From: Firmicutes bacterium CAG:24053_14
GTDB taxonomy: Bacteria; Bacillota; Clostridia; Oscillospirales; Oscillospiraceae
Assembly: GCA_001916715.1 (NCBI GenBank)
Contig: MNSZ01000058.1
Location: 56,813-77,284, forward strand
Length of the DNA stretch: 20,472 bases
Reading direction: 5' to 3'
Shown: piece after piece, positions 7,565 to 15,343 of the stretch
Numbering within the stretch: the stretch's first letter is position 1
Layout of the letters: each line of letters starts with the position of its first letter
Position numbers and translations under genes: made by a program
The notes under the pieces: model-generated
What the model saw: only the letters and a program-made list of their open reading frames with translations
Databases searched by the model: none
What the model was told of the DNA's origin: nothing

Positions 7565-7593
7565 TTGCCGAGGCGTGCTTCATCTGATATACT
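7565..7593 (+). promoter_or_regulatory. sigma-A promoter of the small membrane protein gene at 7620
   Basis: TTGCCG (7565-7570), 17-base spacer, TATACT (7588-7593) with extended TGA in front; the start codon is 27 bases further on. Confidence 0.6.
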
Positions 7594-7619
7594 TAACTAA
7601 AATATAGAGGAGGCACGAT

Positions 7620-8105
7620 ATGGATACTTTGATAATCATCGGGATACTTCTGGCGATCGCGGCAACGATCGTTCTTTACATCAAGGTCATGCCGAAAAAA
7701 TATGACGGGAAGCTTGAAAACAAGTTCCTGCAATTTCTGCATGACTTCTTCCACTTCAAAACATTTTATATTGAGGCTCTGACTAAGTTTGTGTTCGTGC
7801 TCTTGACATGCGCGTGCATATTCGTGGGATTTCTGCTGCTGTTCGGCAAGATCGAATACTACGGCTACTTCGGCGCAACGTTTGAACAGAGCACCTTCCT
7901 GTACGGGCTCGGCCTTATGATCCTCGGGCCGTTGGTGCTGCGAGTCACCTACGAATTTGTCATGATGGCGATACTTCTTGTTCAGAACGTTATCGCCATA
8001 AACCGCAAGCTGAAAGTGCAGGCTACCCCCGTCTCCCCCGCTCCGGCAGCAAAGGCCGAAGAAGCCGCAGAGCCGGCAGTAGCGGAGAGCGCGGCGGAAG
8101 AATAA
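7620..8105 (+). CDS. Small integral membrane protein, DUF4282-like
   Basis: 161 residues. A hydrophobic N-terminal helix (about 4-20) precedes a basic loop (VMPKKYDGKLENK). Two further helices follow at about 56-79 and 93-125. The segment GLGLMILGPLVLRVTYEFVM with NVIAINRKLK resembles the DUF4282 family as I recall it; no function is established. The tail (about 136-161) is rich in Ala, Pro and Glu and probably disordered in the cytoplasm. GAGGAGG lies 6-7 bases before the start. It has its own promoter and ends at a strong bidirectional terminator, so it is likely a single-gene unit. Confidence 0.75.
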   Translation: MDTLIIIGILLAIAATIVLYIKVMPKKYDGKLENKFLQFLHDFFHFKTFYIEALTKFVFVLLTCACIFVGFLLLFGKIEYYGYFGATFEQSTFLYGLGLMILGPLVLRVTYEFVMMAILLVQNVIAINRKLKVQATPVSPAPAAKAEEAAEPAVAESAAEE

Positions 8106-8132
8106 GCGTCTTACATATTAATAATAAACGTC

Positions 8133-8160
8133 AAAAGCGCCCTCAACAGAGGGCGCTTTT
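8133..8160. terminator. Bidirectional terminator between convergent genes
   Basis: 12-bp perfect stem AAAAGCGCCCTC/GAGGGCGCTTTT around an AACA loop. The A and T ends serve both the 7620-8105 gene and the minus-strand AEC transporter. Confidence 0.92.
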
Positions 8161-8169
8161 GCTATGTAG

Positions 8170-9096
8170 CTATAGACTCAGTCCGAGAAGTGAGACCAGC
8201 AGCGGTATTGTGAACATCGAAAGCACCGTACCGACAAAAATCGTTTCCGAGGCTTCAACACCATCGCGGCCGTAATCCATGCCGAGCAGCGCGCATATTA
8301 TCGCCGGCGGACAGGCTGCGATTATGACGATCGAGCCGAGCATGACGATATCGCTCACAAAAAGCTTGAGCACGAGCCAGACCACAACGGGCGCGACGAT
8401 AAGACGCATGAAGTTTATCCCGTAAATCCGCGGATGAACGAACGCATCCTTTATCGAAACGCTGCCCAGCGACAGACCGATGCACATCATCGAAAGCGGC
8501 GCACAGGCATCGGAGAGCATGTCGGCAACGTCAACCACTATCACCGGCATCGGTATTTCAAACAGGAATATGACCGTTGCGATGACCGTTGCGATTATCG
8601 GGACGTTTATCATGCTTTTAATGCTTATCTTTTCTTTCTTTTCTCCATTGCTCTGAAGCAGCATGATCCCGACGGTGTAAAGCAGAACGTTAAACGAGAT
8701 ATTGCCCAGCGAGGCGAAGAAGATCGCGCCCTCGCCATACACCGCCGAGATCACCGGAACGCCCATAAAGCTGAGGTTTGAAAAGGACGTTATAAGCTTA
8801 TACATGCCCTTATCGCCGTCTTTTATACGCATTGCGGCAGGCGTTATCATGCCGACGGCAAAGCACACGATCTGCATCACAAAAAGCATGGCTATGCCGA
8901 AAAGCATATCGCCCTTGCTCATGCTCAGCTCCTTATTCATTACCGACGCCAGTATCATTCCGGCGAGGAACACGTTTATGACCATTTTGCTCAGGCCCTT
9001 ATTAAACTCCGGGCCAACGAGCTTGATTTTTGCGCAAATGTATCCGATGGCAAGTATAATTACAAGCAGCGCCATCTTTTCAAACAAAACAAGCAT
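8170..9096 (-). CDS. AEC family transporter (auxin efflux carrier/malate permease-like)
   Basis: 308 residues, almost entirely hydrophobic, with about ten predicted helices in two halves. Typical AEC features are visible: LIVILAIGYICAKI near the N-terminus, the SFSNLSFMGVPVISAVYG segment, the central NVPIIATVIATVIFLFEIP, the repeat-like CAPLSMMCIGLSLG, and the final CPPAIICALLGMDYGRDG. Characterised relatives move organic acids such as malate; the substrate here cannot be read. The start follows AAAGGA at a longer than usual distance (about 12 bases). It lies 33 bases after mgtE on the same strand and is the last gene of the ahcY-mgtE transcript, ending at the terminator 8133-8160. Confidence 0.88.
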   Translation of the reverse strand: MLVLFEKMALLVIILAIGYICAKIKLVGPEFNKGLSKMVINVFLAGMILASVMNKELSMSKGDMLFGIAMLFVMQIVCFAVGMITPAAMRIKDGDKGMYKLITSFSNLSFMGVPVISAVYGEGAIFFASLGNISFNVLLYTVGIMLLQSNGEKKEKISIKSMINVPIIATVIATVIFLFEIPMPVIVVDVADMLSDACAPLSMMCIGLSLGSVSIKDAFVHPRIYGINFMRLIVAPVVVWLVLKLFVSDIVMLGSIVIIAACPPAIICALLGMDYGRDGVEASETIFVGTVLSMFTIPLLVSLLGLSL

Positions 9097-9129
9097 TCTC
9101 TGTATAGTATCCTTTTGCTGAGATTGGTG

Positions 9130-10530
9130 CTAAAAGCTTATCATAAGCTTTGCTATTTCAAAATAAATAAGCAGCGAGACCGCATCGGTGATGGTCGATA
9201 TCAGGGGGTTTGCCATGACTGCCGGGTCAACGCCGAGCTTTTCTGCCGCTATGGGCAGCACACTTCCGACGACCTTTGCAAACATAACGATGAGCACGAT
9301 CGAAAGGCTGACAACTGCGGCAACGGTGAGCGTTACACCGTCGTTGTTCAAAAGTATTCTGTCCACTAACAGCATTTTTGCAAAGTTGACCGCTGCAAGT
9401 GTGACTCCGCACAGGATGGCAACGCGGAACTCTTTCCATATTACGCGGCCTACGTCTTCAGGCTCGGTGTCGCCGAGGGAGATGCTTCGTATAACGGCCG
9501 TTGAAGCCTGCGCGCCGGAGTTGCCGCCGGTGCCCATAAGCATGGGGATAAACCCGATGAGCACGGCCTGCACGGCGAGCGCATCCTCAAAGGAATTGAT
9601 TATCATGCTCGTGAACGTTGCCGAAAGCATGAGGAACATGAGCCACGGTACTCTTCGCTTCCACATATCCCACGCGCTTGTTCTCGAATAGGGCTTGTCC
9701 GAAGGCGTCATTGCGGCCATGAGCTCGAAGTCCTCGGTGGCCTCGGCTTCCATAACGTCGATGACGTCGTCAACGGTGACGATGCCGACGAGGCGGCCTT
9801 CCTTATCGACAACGGGCAGCGCCATAAGGTCGTAGTCGGATATCTTTTCCGCCGCTTCCTCCTGGTCATCGTGCGTCATACAGAACACGATATTCGTGTC
9901 CATTATATCTTCTATGACCGTCTCATCGTCTGACAGGAGCAGATCCTTTACGGACAAAACGCCCTCAAGCTTTCGGTCGGCGGAGGTGACAAAGCAGGTG
10001 TAGATAGTCTCCTTATCCTCGCCTATCCTGCGTATGCGCGCAATAGATTCGCGCACGTTCATGTATTTTTTGAGATCCACGAACTCGGCCGTCATTATGC
10101 TGCCTGCCGAATTTTCGGGATAATTGAGGTACTGATTTATAAGCCGTCTGGTTTCCGGCGTTGCAGTGCGCATGACACGCTTCACGACGTTTGCCGGCAG
10201 CTCCTCCATCATGTCAACGGCGTCGTCAACGTAAAGCTCTTCGATGATCGCCGACAGCTCCGAGTCTGTGATGGAGTTTATTATCTGCTCCTGCTCGGGA
10301 GAATCGAAGTTTGCAAAAACGTCCGCCGCCATCTGCTTGGACAAAAGCCTGAACACCATCGGCATGCGGTTATCGCCGATCTCGGACAGGAACTCGGCAA
10401 CGTCGAATTCATTCATGTCCTCAAGGCGGAGCTGAAGCTCCTTCATTCTGCGCTCGTCAAGAAGCTGCATGAGCTCGTCGGCCTGCTTATCGCGCATGGC
10501 CTCAAAGTCTATATTCTCCATGTTATCCAT
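9130..10530 (-). CDS. mgtE: Magnesium transporter MgtE
   Basis: 466 residues with the full MgtE order: an N-terminal superhelical Mg-sensing domain (about 20-130), paired CBS domains (about 140-262, with GSIMTAEFV, LEGVLSVKDL and GRLVGIVTVDDVIDV), a connecting helix, then five membrane helices (about 295-466). The pore signature GTGGNSGAQ is at 333-341, and Asp449 in NPLISTITDAVSLLIYF matches the conserved pore aspartate. It forms a dimeric Mg2+ channel gated by intracellular Mg. ATG 10528-10530 follows AGGAGG by 8 bases. It lies 35 bases downstream of ahcY, so no room exists for an M-box leader; control is probably by protein gating plus the ahcY promoter. Confidence 0.96.
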   Translation of the reverse strand: MDNMENIDFEAMRDKQADELMQLLDERRMKELQLRLEDMNEFDVAEFLSEIGDNRMPMVFRLLSKQMAADVFANFDSPEQEQIINSITDSELSAIIEELYVDDAVDMMEELPANVVKRVMRTATPETRRLINQYLNYPENSAGSIMTAEFVDLKKYMNVRESIARIRRIGEDKETIYTCFVTSADRKLEGVLSVKDLLLSDDETVIEDIMDTNIVFCMTHDDQEEAAEKISDYDLMALPVVDKEGRLVGIVTVDDVIDVMEAEATEDFELMAAMTPSDKPYSRTSAWDMWKRRVPWLMFLMLSATFTSMIINSFEDALAVQAVLIGFIPMLMGTGGNSGAQASTAVIRSISLGDTEPEDVGRVIWKEFRVAILCGVTLAAVNFAKMLLVDRILLNNDGVTLTVAAVVSLSIVLIVMFAKVVGSVLPIAAEKLGVDPAVMANPLISTITDAVSLLIYFEIAKLMISF

Positions 10531-10565
10531 TTAGGAGCCTCCTTTCGCGTTGCTTAGCTTAAAGG

Positions 10566-11801
10566 TCACTTTCCGAGATACTCGGCCTGCTCGCGGCTGA
10601 GGCTGTCGATGCCGACTCCCATAGCGTCGAGCTTGCATCTTGCGACCTCATAGTCTATCTCGCGCGGAACGGGGACAACGTCGGCCTCGAGCCTGCCGCG
10701 GTTATCGGCAAGATACTTTGCCGACAGCGCCTGGATCGCAAAGCTCATGTCCATGATCTCCGCCGGGTGACCGTCGGCTGCGGCAAGGTTAACAAGCCTG
10801 CCCTCGGCTATGGTGAAAAGAGTTCTTCCGTCGGGCATGACATAGCCCTGGATATTGTGGCGCGCTTCGTATTTTTTGACCGCCATTTTCTCAAGCGCCG
10901 CCATATCGACCTCAACGTTAAAGTGGCCTGCGTTGCTGAGGATAGCGCCGTCCTTCATCAGGGGGAAGTGCTCTGCGGTGATTATATCTCTGCCGCCGGT
11001 TACGGTGCAGAAGATATCGCCGATCTTGGCCGCCTCTTTCATTGGCATGACCTCGTATCCGTCCATGACGGCTTCGAGCGCGCGGATGGGGTCGGTTTCG
11101 GTAACGATGACCTTTGCGCCCAGTCCCTTTGCTCTGAGCGAGACACCCTTGCCGCACCAGCCGTAGCCGGATATGACGACATATTTGCCGGCGATGATAA
11201 GATTTGTCGTGCGGCAGATACCGTCCCAAACGCTCTGGCCGGTGCCGTAGCGGTTATCGAACATGTGCTTGCAGTCGGCATCGTTTACCATGACCATAGG
11301 GAAGCGCAGCGCACCGGCAGCGGACATGATGCGCAGGCGGTTAATGCCGGTCGTTGTCTCCTCGCAGCCGCCGATAACGCCGGGGATGAGGTCTGCAAAC
11401 TCCTCGTGCATGAGGTGGACGAGGTCGCCGCCGTCGTCAATGATAATATTGGGGCCTATCTTAAGCACCTCGCGCAGGCAGTCTTCATACTGCTGCTCGG
11501 TGCAGCCGTATTCCGCGAAAACGTTCATGCCGCCGGCAGCCAGCGCCGCGGCAACGTCATCCTGAGTGGAAAGAGGGTTTGAGCCTGTGACATACATTTC
11601 CGCGCCGCCCATTTCCATCACGCGGCACAGATACGCGGTTTTGGCCTCAAGGTGGACGGAAAGCGCGACCTTGAGTCCCTTAAAAGGCTTTTCCTCGGAA
11701 AAGCGGCGGCCGATACCGCGCAGCACGGGCATGTTGCGCTCGACCCAGTTTATCTTCATCTCGCCGGAAGGCGCAAGGTTTATGTCTTTAATAATGCTCA
11801 T
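10566..11801 (-). CDS. ahcY: Adenosylhomocysteinase (S-adenosylhomocysteine hydrolase)
   Basis: Splits S-adenosylhomocysteine into adenosine and homocysteine, using tightly bound NAD, and so clears the by-product of methyltransferases. The 411-residue product is the shorter bacterial/archaeal form. Landmarks are HLEAKTA (50-56), DDGGD (122-126), EETTTG (147-152), the substrate/NAD segment from NDADCKHMFDNRYGTGQS (173-190), and GYGWCGKG (212-219) of the NAD fold. The usual C-terminal family ending with YRY is absent; it ends EQAEYLGK. ATG 11799-11801 is chosen for AAAGGGGGT 8 bases upstream and a matching N-terminus; the frame stays open upstream but runs antisense to the SPFH gene. First gene of the ahcY-mgtE-AEC transcript. 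Confidence 0.96.
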   Translation of the reverse strand: MSIIKDINLAPSGEMKINWVERNMPVLRGIGRRFSEEKPFKGLKVALSVHLEAKTAYLCRVMEMGGAEMYVTGSNPLSTQDDVAAALAAGGMNVFAEYGCTEQQYEDCLREVLKIGPNIIIDDGGDLVHLMHEEFADLIPGVIGGCEETTTGINRLRIMSAAGALRFPMVMVNDADCKHMFDNRYGTGQSVWDGICRTTNLIIAGKYVVISGYGWCGKGVSLRAKGLGAKVIVTETDPIRALEAVMDGYEVMPMKEAAKIGDIFCTVTGGRDIITAEHFPLMKDGAILSNAGHFNVEVDMAALEKMAVKKYEARHNIQGYVMPDGRTLFTIAEGRLVNLAAADGHPAEIMDMSFAIQALSAKYLADNRGRLEADVVPVPREIDYEVARCKLDAMGVGIDSLSREQAEYLGK

Positions 11802-11832
11802 GAAGTTTACCCCCTTTATTATCAAACGCTTT

Positions 11833-11861
11833 ATTTTAACACTATAATTTAATATCCGCAA
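11833..11861 (-). promoter_or_regulatory. sigma-A promoter of the ahcY operon
   Basis: On the minus strand: TTGCGG (11856-11861), 17-base spacer, TAAAAT (11833-11838). The leader would be only about 25 bases, too short for an SAH riboswitch. Confidence 0.55.
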
Positions 11862-11874
11862 GTGCCGAAAACTG

Positions 11875-11903
11875 TTGAAAGGCATATCTGCGCATGATAT
11901 AAT
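11875..11903 (+). promoter_or_regulatory. Strong sigma-A promoter of the SPFH/zinc-ribbon/TPM cassette
   Basis: TTGAAA (11875-11880), 17-base spacer, TATAAT (11898-11903) with extended TGA. It is back to back with the ahcY promoter. The leader to ATG 11973 is about 65 bases. Confidence 0.8.
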
Positions 11904-11972
11904 TTGTACAGTTACATGCAAATGTAGTATACATTGTTCATCAACGCATTTTTCGAAAGGGGTTTTATTGAT

Positions 11973-13220
11973 ATGGGACTTATAAGGGCCGGCGCAGGCG
12001 CTCTCGGCGGAACGATGGCAGACCAGTGGAAGGAGTTTTTCTACTGCGATGCGATTGATAAGGACACGCTCGTTGTAAAGGGCGCAAAGCGCACAAGCTC
12101 GCGCTCGTCGAACACCAAGGGCAATGACAACATCATTTCCAGCGGCTCGGGCATTGCCGTTGCCGACGGACAGTGCATGATAATCGTCGAGCAGGGCAAG
12201 GTCGTCGAGGTCTGCGCAGAGCCGGGACAGTTTACATACGATGCATCGACTGAGCCGAGCATTTTCTCCGGCAGTCTCGGTCAGGCGATACTTGACACCT
12301 TCAAGACCATCGGCAAGCGCTTTACCTTCGGCGGCGACACCGGCAAGGATCAACGCGTTTACTACTTCAACACCAAGGAGATAGTCGATAACAGATTCGG
12401 CACCGCAACGCCCATCCCCTTCCGCATTGTTGATAACCGTATAGGACTTGATACGGACACCGAAGTCAGATGCAACGGCGTTTATTCCTATAAGATCACA
12501 AATCCGCTGCTGTTTTACACAAACGTCTGCGGCAATGTTGAGCAGGCCTACGAGCGCTCGGAGATAGACTCGCAGCTTAAATCCGAGTTTGTCAGCGCGC
12601 TTCAGCCGGCCTTTGCACGTCTTTCGACATTTGAAATGCGCCCGAACCAGATCCCGGCGCACACCATTGAGCTTTGCGACCTTATGAACGAAACGCTCAC
12701 GCGCAAATGGTCGGAGCTGCGCGGAATAAGCGTTGTTTCCATAGCGATGAACTCCGTCAGCATCCCCGAAGAGGACGCGGAAAAGCTCAAGGAGCTTCAG
12801 CGCGCCGCCGCGCTTGCAAATCCCGCTCTTGCAGCAGGCGCCGTCATCGGCGCTCAGACCGACGCCATGCGCACGGCAGCAGGCAACAGCTCAGGCGCTA
12901 TGGCAGGCTTCATGGGCATGGGTATGGCAGCTAACGCCGGCGGCGCAAACGCTCAGGCGCTTTACGGCATGGCGGCAGCCCAGCAGCAGGCGGCAGCTCC
13001 TGCGCAGGCAGCACCGGCACAGCCTTCTTCTTCCGCGTGGACCTGCTCCTGCGGCACGACTTCAACGGATAATTTCTGCCCCGAGTGCGGCAAGCCTCGT
13101 CCTACGGGTGCGCCGAGATACAGGTGCGATAAGTGCGGCTGGGTCCCTGCCGATCAGTCGCATCCGCCGAAGTTCTGCCCGAAATGCGGCGACCCGTTCA
13201 ACGACAACGATAAGGTCTGA
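11973..13220 (+). CDS. SPFH (band 7-like) protein with C-terminal double zinc ribbon
   Basis: 415 residues. Residues about 20-265 form an SPFH-like domain of the bacterial 'virion core protein'/YdjL type (QWKEFFYCDAIDKDTLVVKG, GKVVEVCAEPGQFTYD, RVYYFNTKEI, TEVRCNGVYSYKI). A helical stretch and an Ala/Gln/Gly/Met-rich low-complexity linker (about 275-355) follow. Two zinc ribbons end the chain: C358, C360, C369, C372, then C385, C388, C402, C405. No signal peptide or strong membrane helix is seen, so it is probably a cytoplasmic membrane-associated scaffold oligomer. GAAAGGGG precedes ATG 11973. It is first in a three-gene unit, 5 bases ahead of another zinc-ribbon gene. Members of the family are poorly characterised; membrane-stress functions are inferred. 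Confidence 0.88.
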   Translation: MGLIRAGAGALGGTMADQWKEFFYCDAIDKDTLVVKGAKRTSSRSSNTKGNDNIISSGSGIAVADGQCMIIVEQGKVVEVCAEPGQFTYDASTEPSIFSGSLGQAILDTFKTIGKRFTFGGDTGKDQRVYYFNTKEIVDNRFGTATPIPFRIVDNRIGLDTDTEVRCNGVYSYKITNPLLFYTNVCGNVEQAYERSEIDSQLKSEFVSALQPAFARLSTFEMRPNQIPAHTIELCDLMNETLTRKWSELRGISVVSIAMNSVSIPEEDAEKLKELQRAAALANPALAAGAVIGAQTDAMRTAAGNSSGAMAGFMGMGMAANAGGANAQALYGMAAAQQQAAAPAQAAPAQPSSSAWTCSCGTTSTDNFCPECGKPRPTGAPRYRCDKCGWVPADQSHPPKFCPKCGDPFNDNDKV

Positions 13221-13225
13221 CGCTT

Positions 13226-14320
13226 ATGGAAACGAAGAATACCGTTCAATATAAATGTCCCTGCTGCGGCGGCTTCATAGCCTACGACAGCGCAGCCGGA
13301 AAAATGAAGTGTCCGTATTGCGACACCGAGTTTGAGCTTGAAACGCTCAAAAGCTATGATAAAAGCCTGAAAAATGATAAGTCCGACGACATGAACTGGA
13401 TATCGGACGACGAAAAGGAGCGCTTTGACGGCGACGGCGACGGCGACGGTATGTGCGTCTATGTCTGCCAAAGCTGCGGCGGCGAGATAATCGCGGAGGA
13501 GACAACGGCAGCGACAAGCTGCCCGTTCTGCGGCAATCCCACCATATTTAAATCGCAGCTTTCCGGCGAGCTGAAGCCTGACTATATCATTCCCTTCAAG
13601 CTCGATAAGAAGGCCGCAAAGGAAGCCCTGAAAAAGCACCTTACCGGCAAGAAGCTCCTGCCGAAGCTGTTCAAAAGCGAAAACCACATCGATGAGATAA
13701 AGGGCGTGTATGTTCCCTTCTGGCTGTTTGACACCGACGCCGACGCCGAGGCGCGATACCACGCAACGCGCACACGTTTCTGGTCGGATAAGGATTACGA
13801 TTACACCGAGACCAGCCACTACAGCGTTCTGCGCAGCGGCAGCATGAGCTTTGACCACATCCCGGTTGACGGCTCGAAAAAAATGCCGGACGATCTTATG
13901 GAATCGCTCGAGCCGTTCGATTTTTCCGAAGCTGTGGATTTCAGCATGGCCTATCTGTCCGGCTATCTTGCCGACAAATACGACGTAAGCTCGGATGAGT
14001 GCAACGAGAGAGCAAACGAGCGCGTTAAGCGCAGCTCGGATCTTGTTCTTCAAAGCACCGTGCAGGGCTACGACTCCGTTGTTCCCGAGAATGTGTCCGT
14101 GCAGTTTTCCGGCGGACGGAAGCATTATGCGCTCTACCCCGTGTGGATACTCAACACCACATGGAACGGGAATAAATACACCTTTGCAATGAACGGCCAG
14201 ACAGGCAAATTTGTCGGAAATCTGCCTGTTGACAAGGGGCTGTTCTGGACGTATTTCGGCTCGATATTCGCCGGAGCCTCGGTCGCCGCCTACGCCGTGT
14301 TCTGGCTGCTGTTTCATTGA
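13226..14320 (+). CDS. Membrane-anchored zinc-ribbon protein
   Basis: 364 residues. Two zinc ribbons lie at the N-terminus: C11, C14, C29, C32 and C81, C84, C99, C102. Between them is an acidic stretch containing four Asp-Gly pairs (about 68-75). The middle (about 120-330) is a mixed alpha/beta domain with YVPFWLFDTDADAEARY and HYALYPVWILNTTWNGNKYTFAMNGQTG, seen in bacterial TFIIB-type zinc-ribbon proteins as I recall them. A single hydrophobic helix (about 341-362) ends the chain, so it is a tail-anchored protein with the ribbons in the cytoplasm. It starts 5 bases after the SPFH gene stop, which implies translational coupling and a joint complex. Function unknown. Confidence 0.85.
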   Translation: METKNTVQYKCPCCGGFIAYDSAAGKMKCPYCDTEFELETLKSYDKSLKNDKSDDMNWISDDEKERFDGDGDGDGMCVYVCQSCGGEIIAEETTAATSCPFCGNPTIFKSQLSGELKPDYIIPFKLDKKAAKEALKKHLTGKKLLPKLFKSENHIDEIKGVYVPFWLFDTDADAEARYHATRTRFWSDKDYDYTETSHYSVLRSGSMSFDHIPVDGSKKMPDDLMESLEPFDFSEAVDFSMAYLSGYLADKYDVSSDECNERANERVKRSSDLVLQSTVQGYDSVVPENVSVQFSGGRKHYALYPVWILNTTWNGNKYTFAMNGQTGKFVGNLPVDKGLFWTYFGSIFAGASVAAYAVFWLLFH

Positions 14321-14331
14321 GGAGGTGCGGC

Positions 14332-15168
14332 ATGAAAAAGAAGCTTTTATCTTTTATTCTCGCATTTCTTCTCTGCGTTTCTCTCGTTCCGGCTGCGCTT
14401 GCCGACAGTGACAAGAGCATCGTATACGACCAGGAGGGACTTTTTGACGAGTTTGACACCGAGATTATAAGCGGCAAGCTCGCCGAGCTCAACCGAATCT
14501 ATGGTGTTGATGTCGCAGTTGTCACGACTTTCTCGCTCGACGGCAAGACAGCCGAGGAATACGCCGACGATTTTTATGACGAAAACGAAATCGGCCAAGG
14601 TGAAAACAAGGACGGCATACTTCTTCTTATAAGTGAAAATGAGCGCGTTTGGGCAATAAGCACCTCAGGAAGCTGCATCGACGTTTTCACGGACGATGAC
14701 CTTGATTATATCGCCGGCAACCTGCTTCCCTACCTTTCCGACGAGGACTGGTCCGGCGCGGCGATCAGCTTTGCAGATGATTGCGGCCCGTGCCTGTCTG
14801 CCTATGAACCGGATGAAGGCAATTACAGCGATGACACAGACGACGATTACGATTACGACTACACGCCGAGCGTCATGTATTTCAACAGCGTCTGGCTTAT
14901 AGGCTCGCTGCTTGTCGGACTTATAGTTGCGCTTATCGTCACGCTTTCGCTGAAGCGAGGCATGAAGTCTGTCCGCATGAAGTCATCTGCTGCCGATTAC
15001 CTGCGTGCCGGCAGCTTCACGCCCGGCAGGCGCGAGGATCTGTTTCTGTATCACACCGTTTCCGTGACGGCAAAGCCGAAGGATGACGATAACGATCGCG
15101 GCGGCTTCAGCAGCACGCATGTTTCAAGCGGCGGCAGCACTCACGGCGGCCGCAGCGGTTCGTTCTGA
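14332..15168 (+). CDS. TPM-domain protein, secreted and membrane-anchored (YgcG family)
   Basis: 278 residues. An N-terminal signal peptide (MKKKLLSFILAFLLCVSLVP, cleavage probably after ALA) is followed by a TPM domain (about 33-155) with YDQEGLFDE, YGVDVAVVTT, NEIGQGENKDGILLLIS and RVWAISTSG. Then come an acidic Asp/Tyr linker (166-178), one membrane helix (about 186-207), a basic cytoplasmic part, and a Gly/Ser tail with HGGRSGSF at the very end. The TPM domain should face outside. Family members have been linked to phosphatase activity or membrane-complex assembly; the role here is open. ATG 14332 follows GAGGAGGT; it overlaps nothing and lies 11 bases after the zinc-ribbon gene. The last gene of the cassette, followed by a terminator. 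Confidence 0.87.
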   Translation: MKKKLLSFILAFLLCVSLVPAALADSDKSIVYDQEGLFDEFDTEIISGKLAELNRIYGVDVAVVTTFSLDGKTAEEYADDFYDENEIGQGENKDGILLLISENERVWAISTSGSCIDVFTDDDLDYIAGNLLPYLSDEDWSGAAISFADDCGPCLSAYEPDEGNYSDDTDDDYDYDYTPSVMYFNSVWLIGSLLVGLIVALIVTLSLKRGMKSVRMKSSAADYLRAGSFTPGRREDLFLYHTVSVTAKPKDDDNDRGGFSSTHVSSGGSTHGGRSGSF

Positions 15169-15192
15169 GCGCGATATCTTATTTATAAACAC

Positions 15193-15228
15193 AAAAAACG
15201 GAGTCATTTGCTAGTGGCTCCGTTTTTT
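15193..15228 (+). terminator. Terminator of the SPFH/zinc-ribbon/TPM cassette
   Basis: AAAAAACGGAGTCA (15193-15206) pairs with TGGCTCCGTTTTTT (15215-15228), 14 pairs including one wobble, 8-base loop, ending in six T. Confidence 0.88.
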
Positions 15229-15265
15229 GCGGAAAAATGCAATTATTTTAACATTTATTATGACC

Positions 15266-15308
15266 TGTAGAATTTGCTACACGTTTTTATAGACCGAGCG
15301 TCTATAAT
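15266..15308 (+). promoter_or_regulatory. Promoter region of the ACS-like gene with an upstream dyad
   Basis: A perfect -10 box TATAAT (15303-15308) without a convincing -35 at 17 bases. Upstream lies the inverted repeat TGTAG-AATTTG-CTACA (15266-15281), placed where an activator could bind. The -10 is seen; the activator role is inference. Confidence 0.4.
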
Positions 15309-15343
15309 ATAACCAAAGGAAATAAGGTAAAGGAGATACCAAC

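Noticed and set aside
10531..10565. M-box magnesium riboswitch before mgtE
   Set aside because: Only 35 bases separate ahcY and mgtE, far too few for the element.
10767..11582. 271-codon plus-strand open frame opposite ahcY
   Set aside because: It is antisense to an unmistakable ahcY and has no ribosome site or recognisable motif.
11802..11832. SAH riboswitch before ahcY
   Set aside because: The predicted leader is only about 25 bases long.
11802..12662. Long N-terminal extension of the ahcY frame
   Set aside because: It runs antisense to the SPFH gene and its promoter; adenosylhomocysteinase starts at 11801 behind a ribosome site.
13154..14317. 387-codon minus-strand open frame opposite the zinc-ribbon gene
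   Set aside because: The plus strand carries clear zinc ribbons, ribosome site and tight spacing; the minus frame is a by-product of codon bias and shows no domain.
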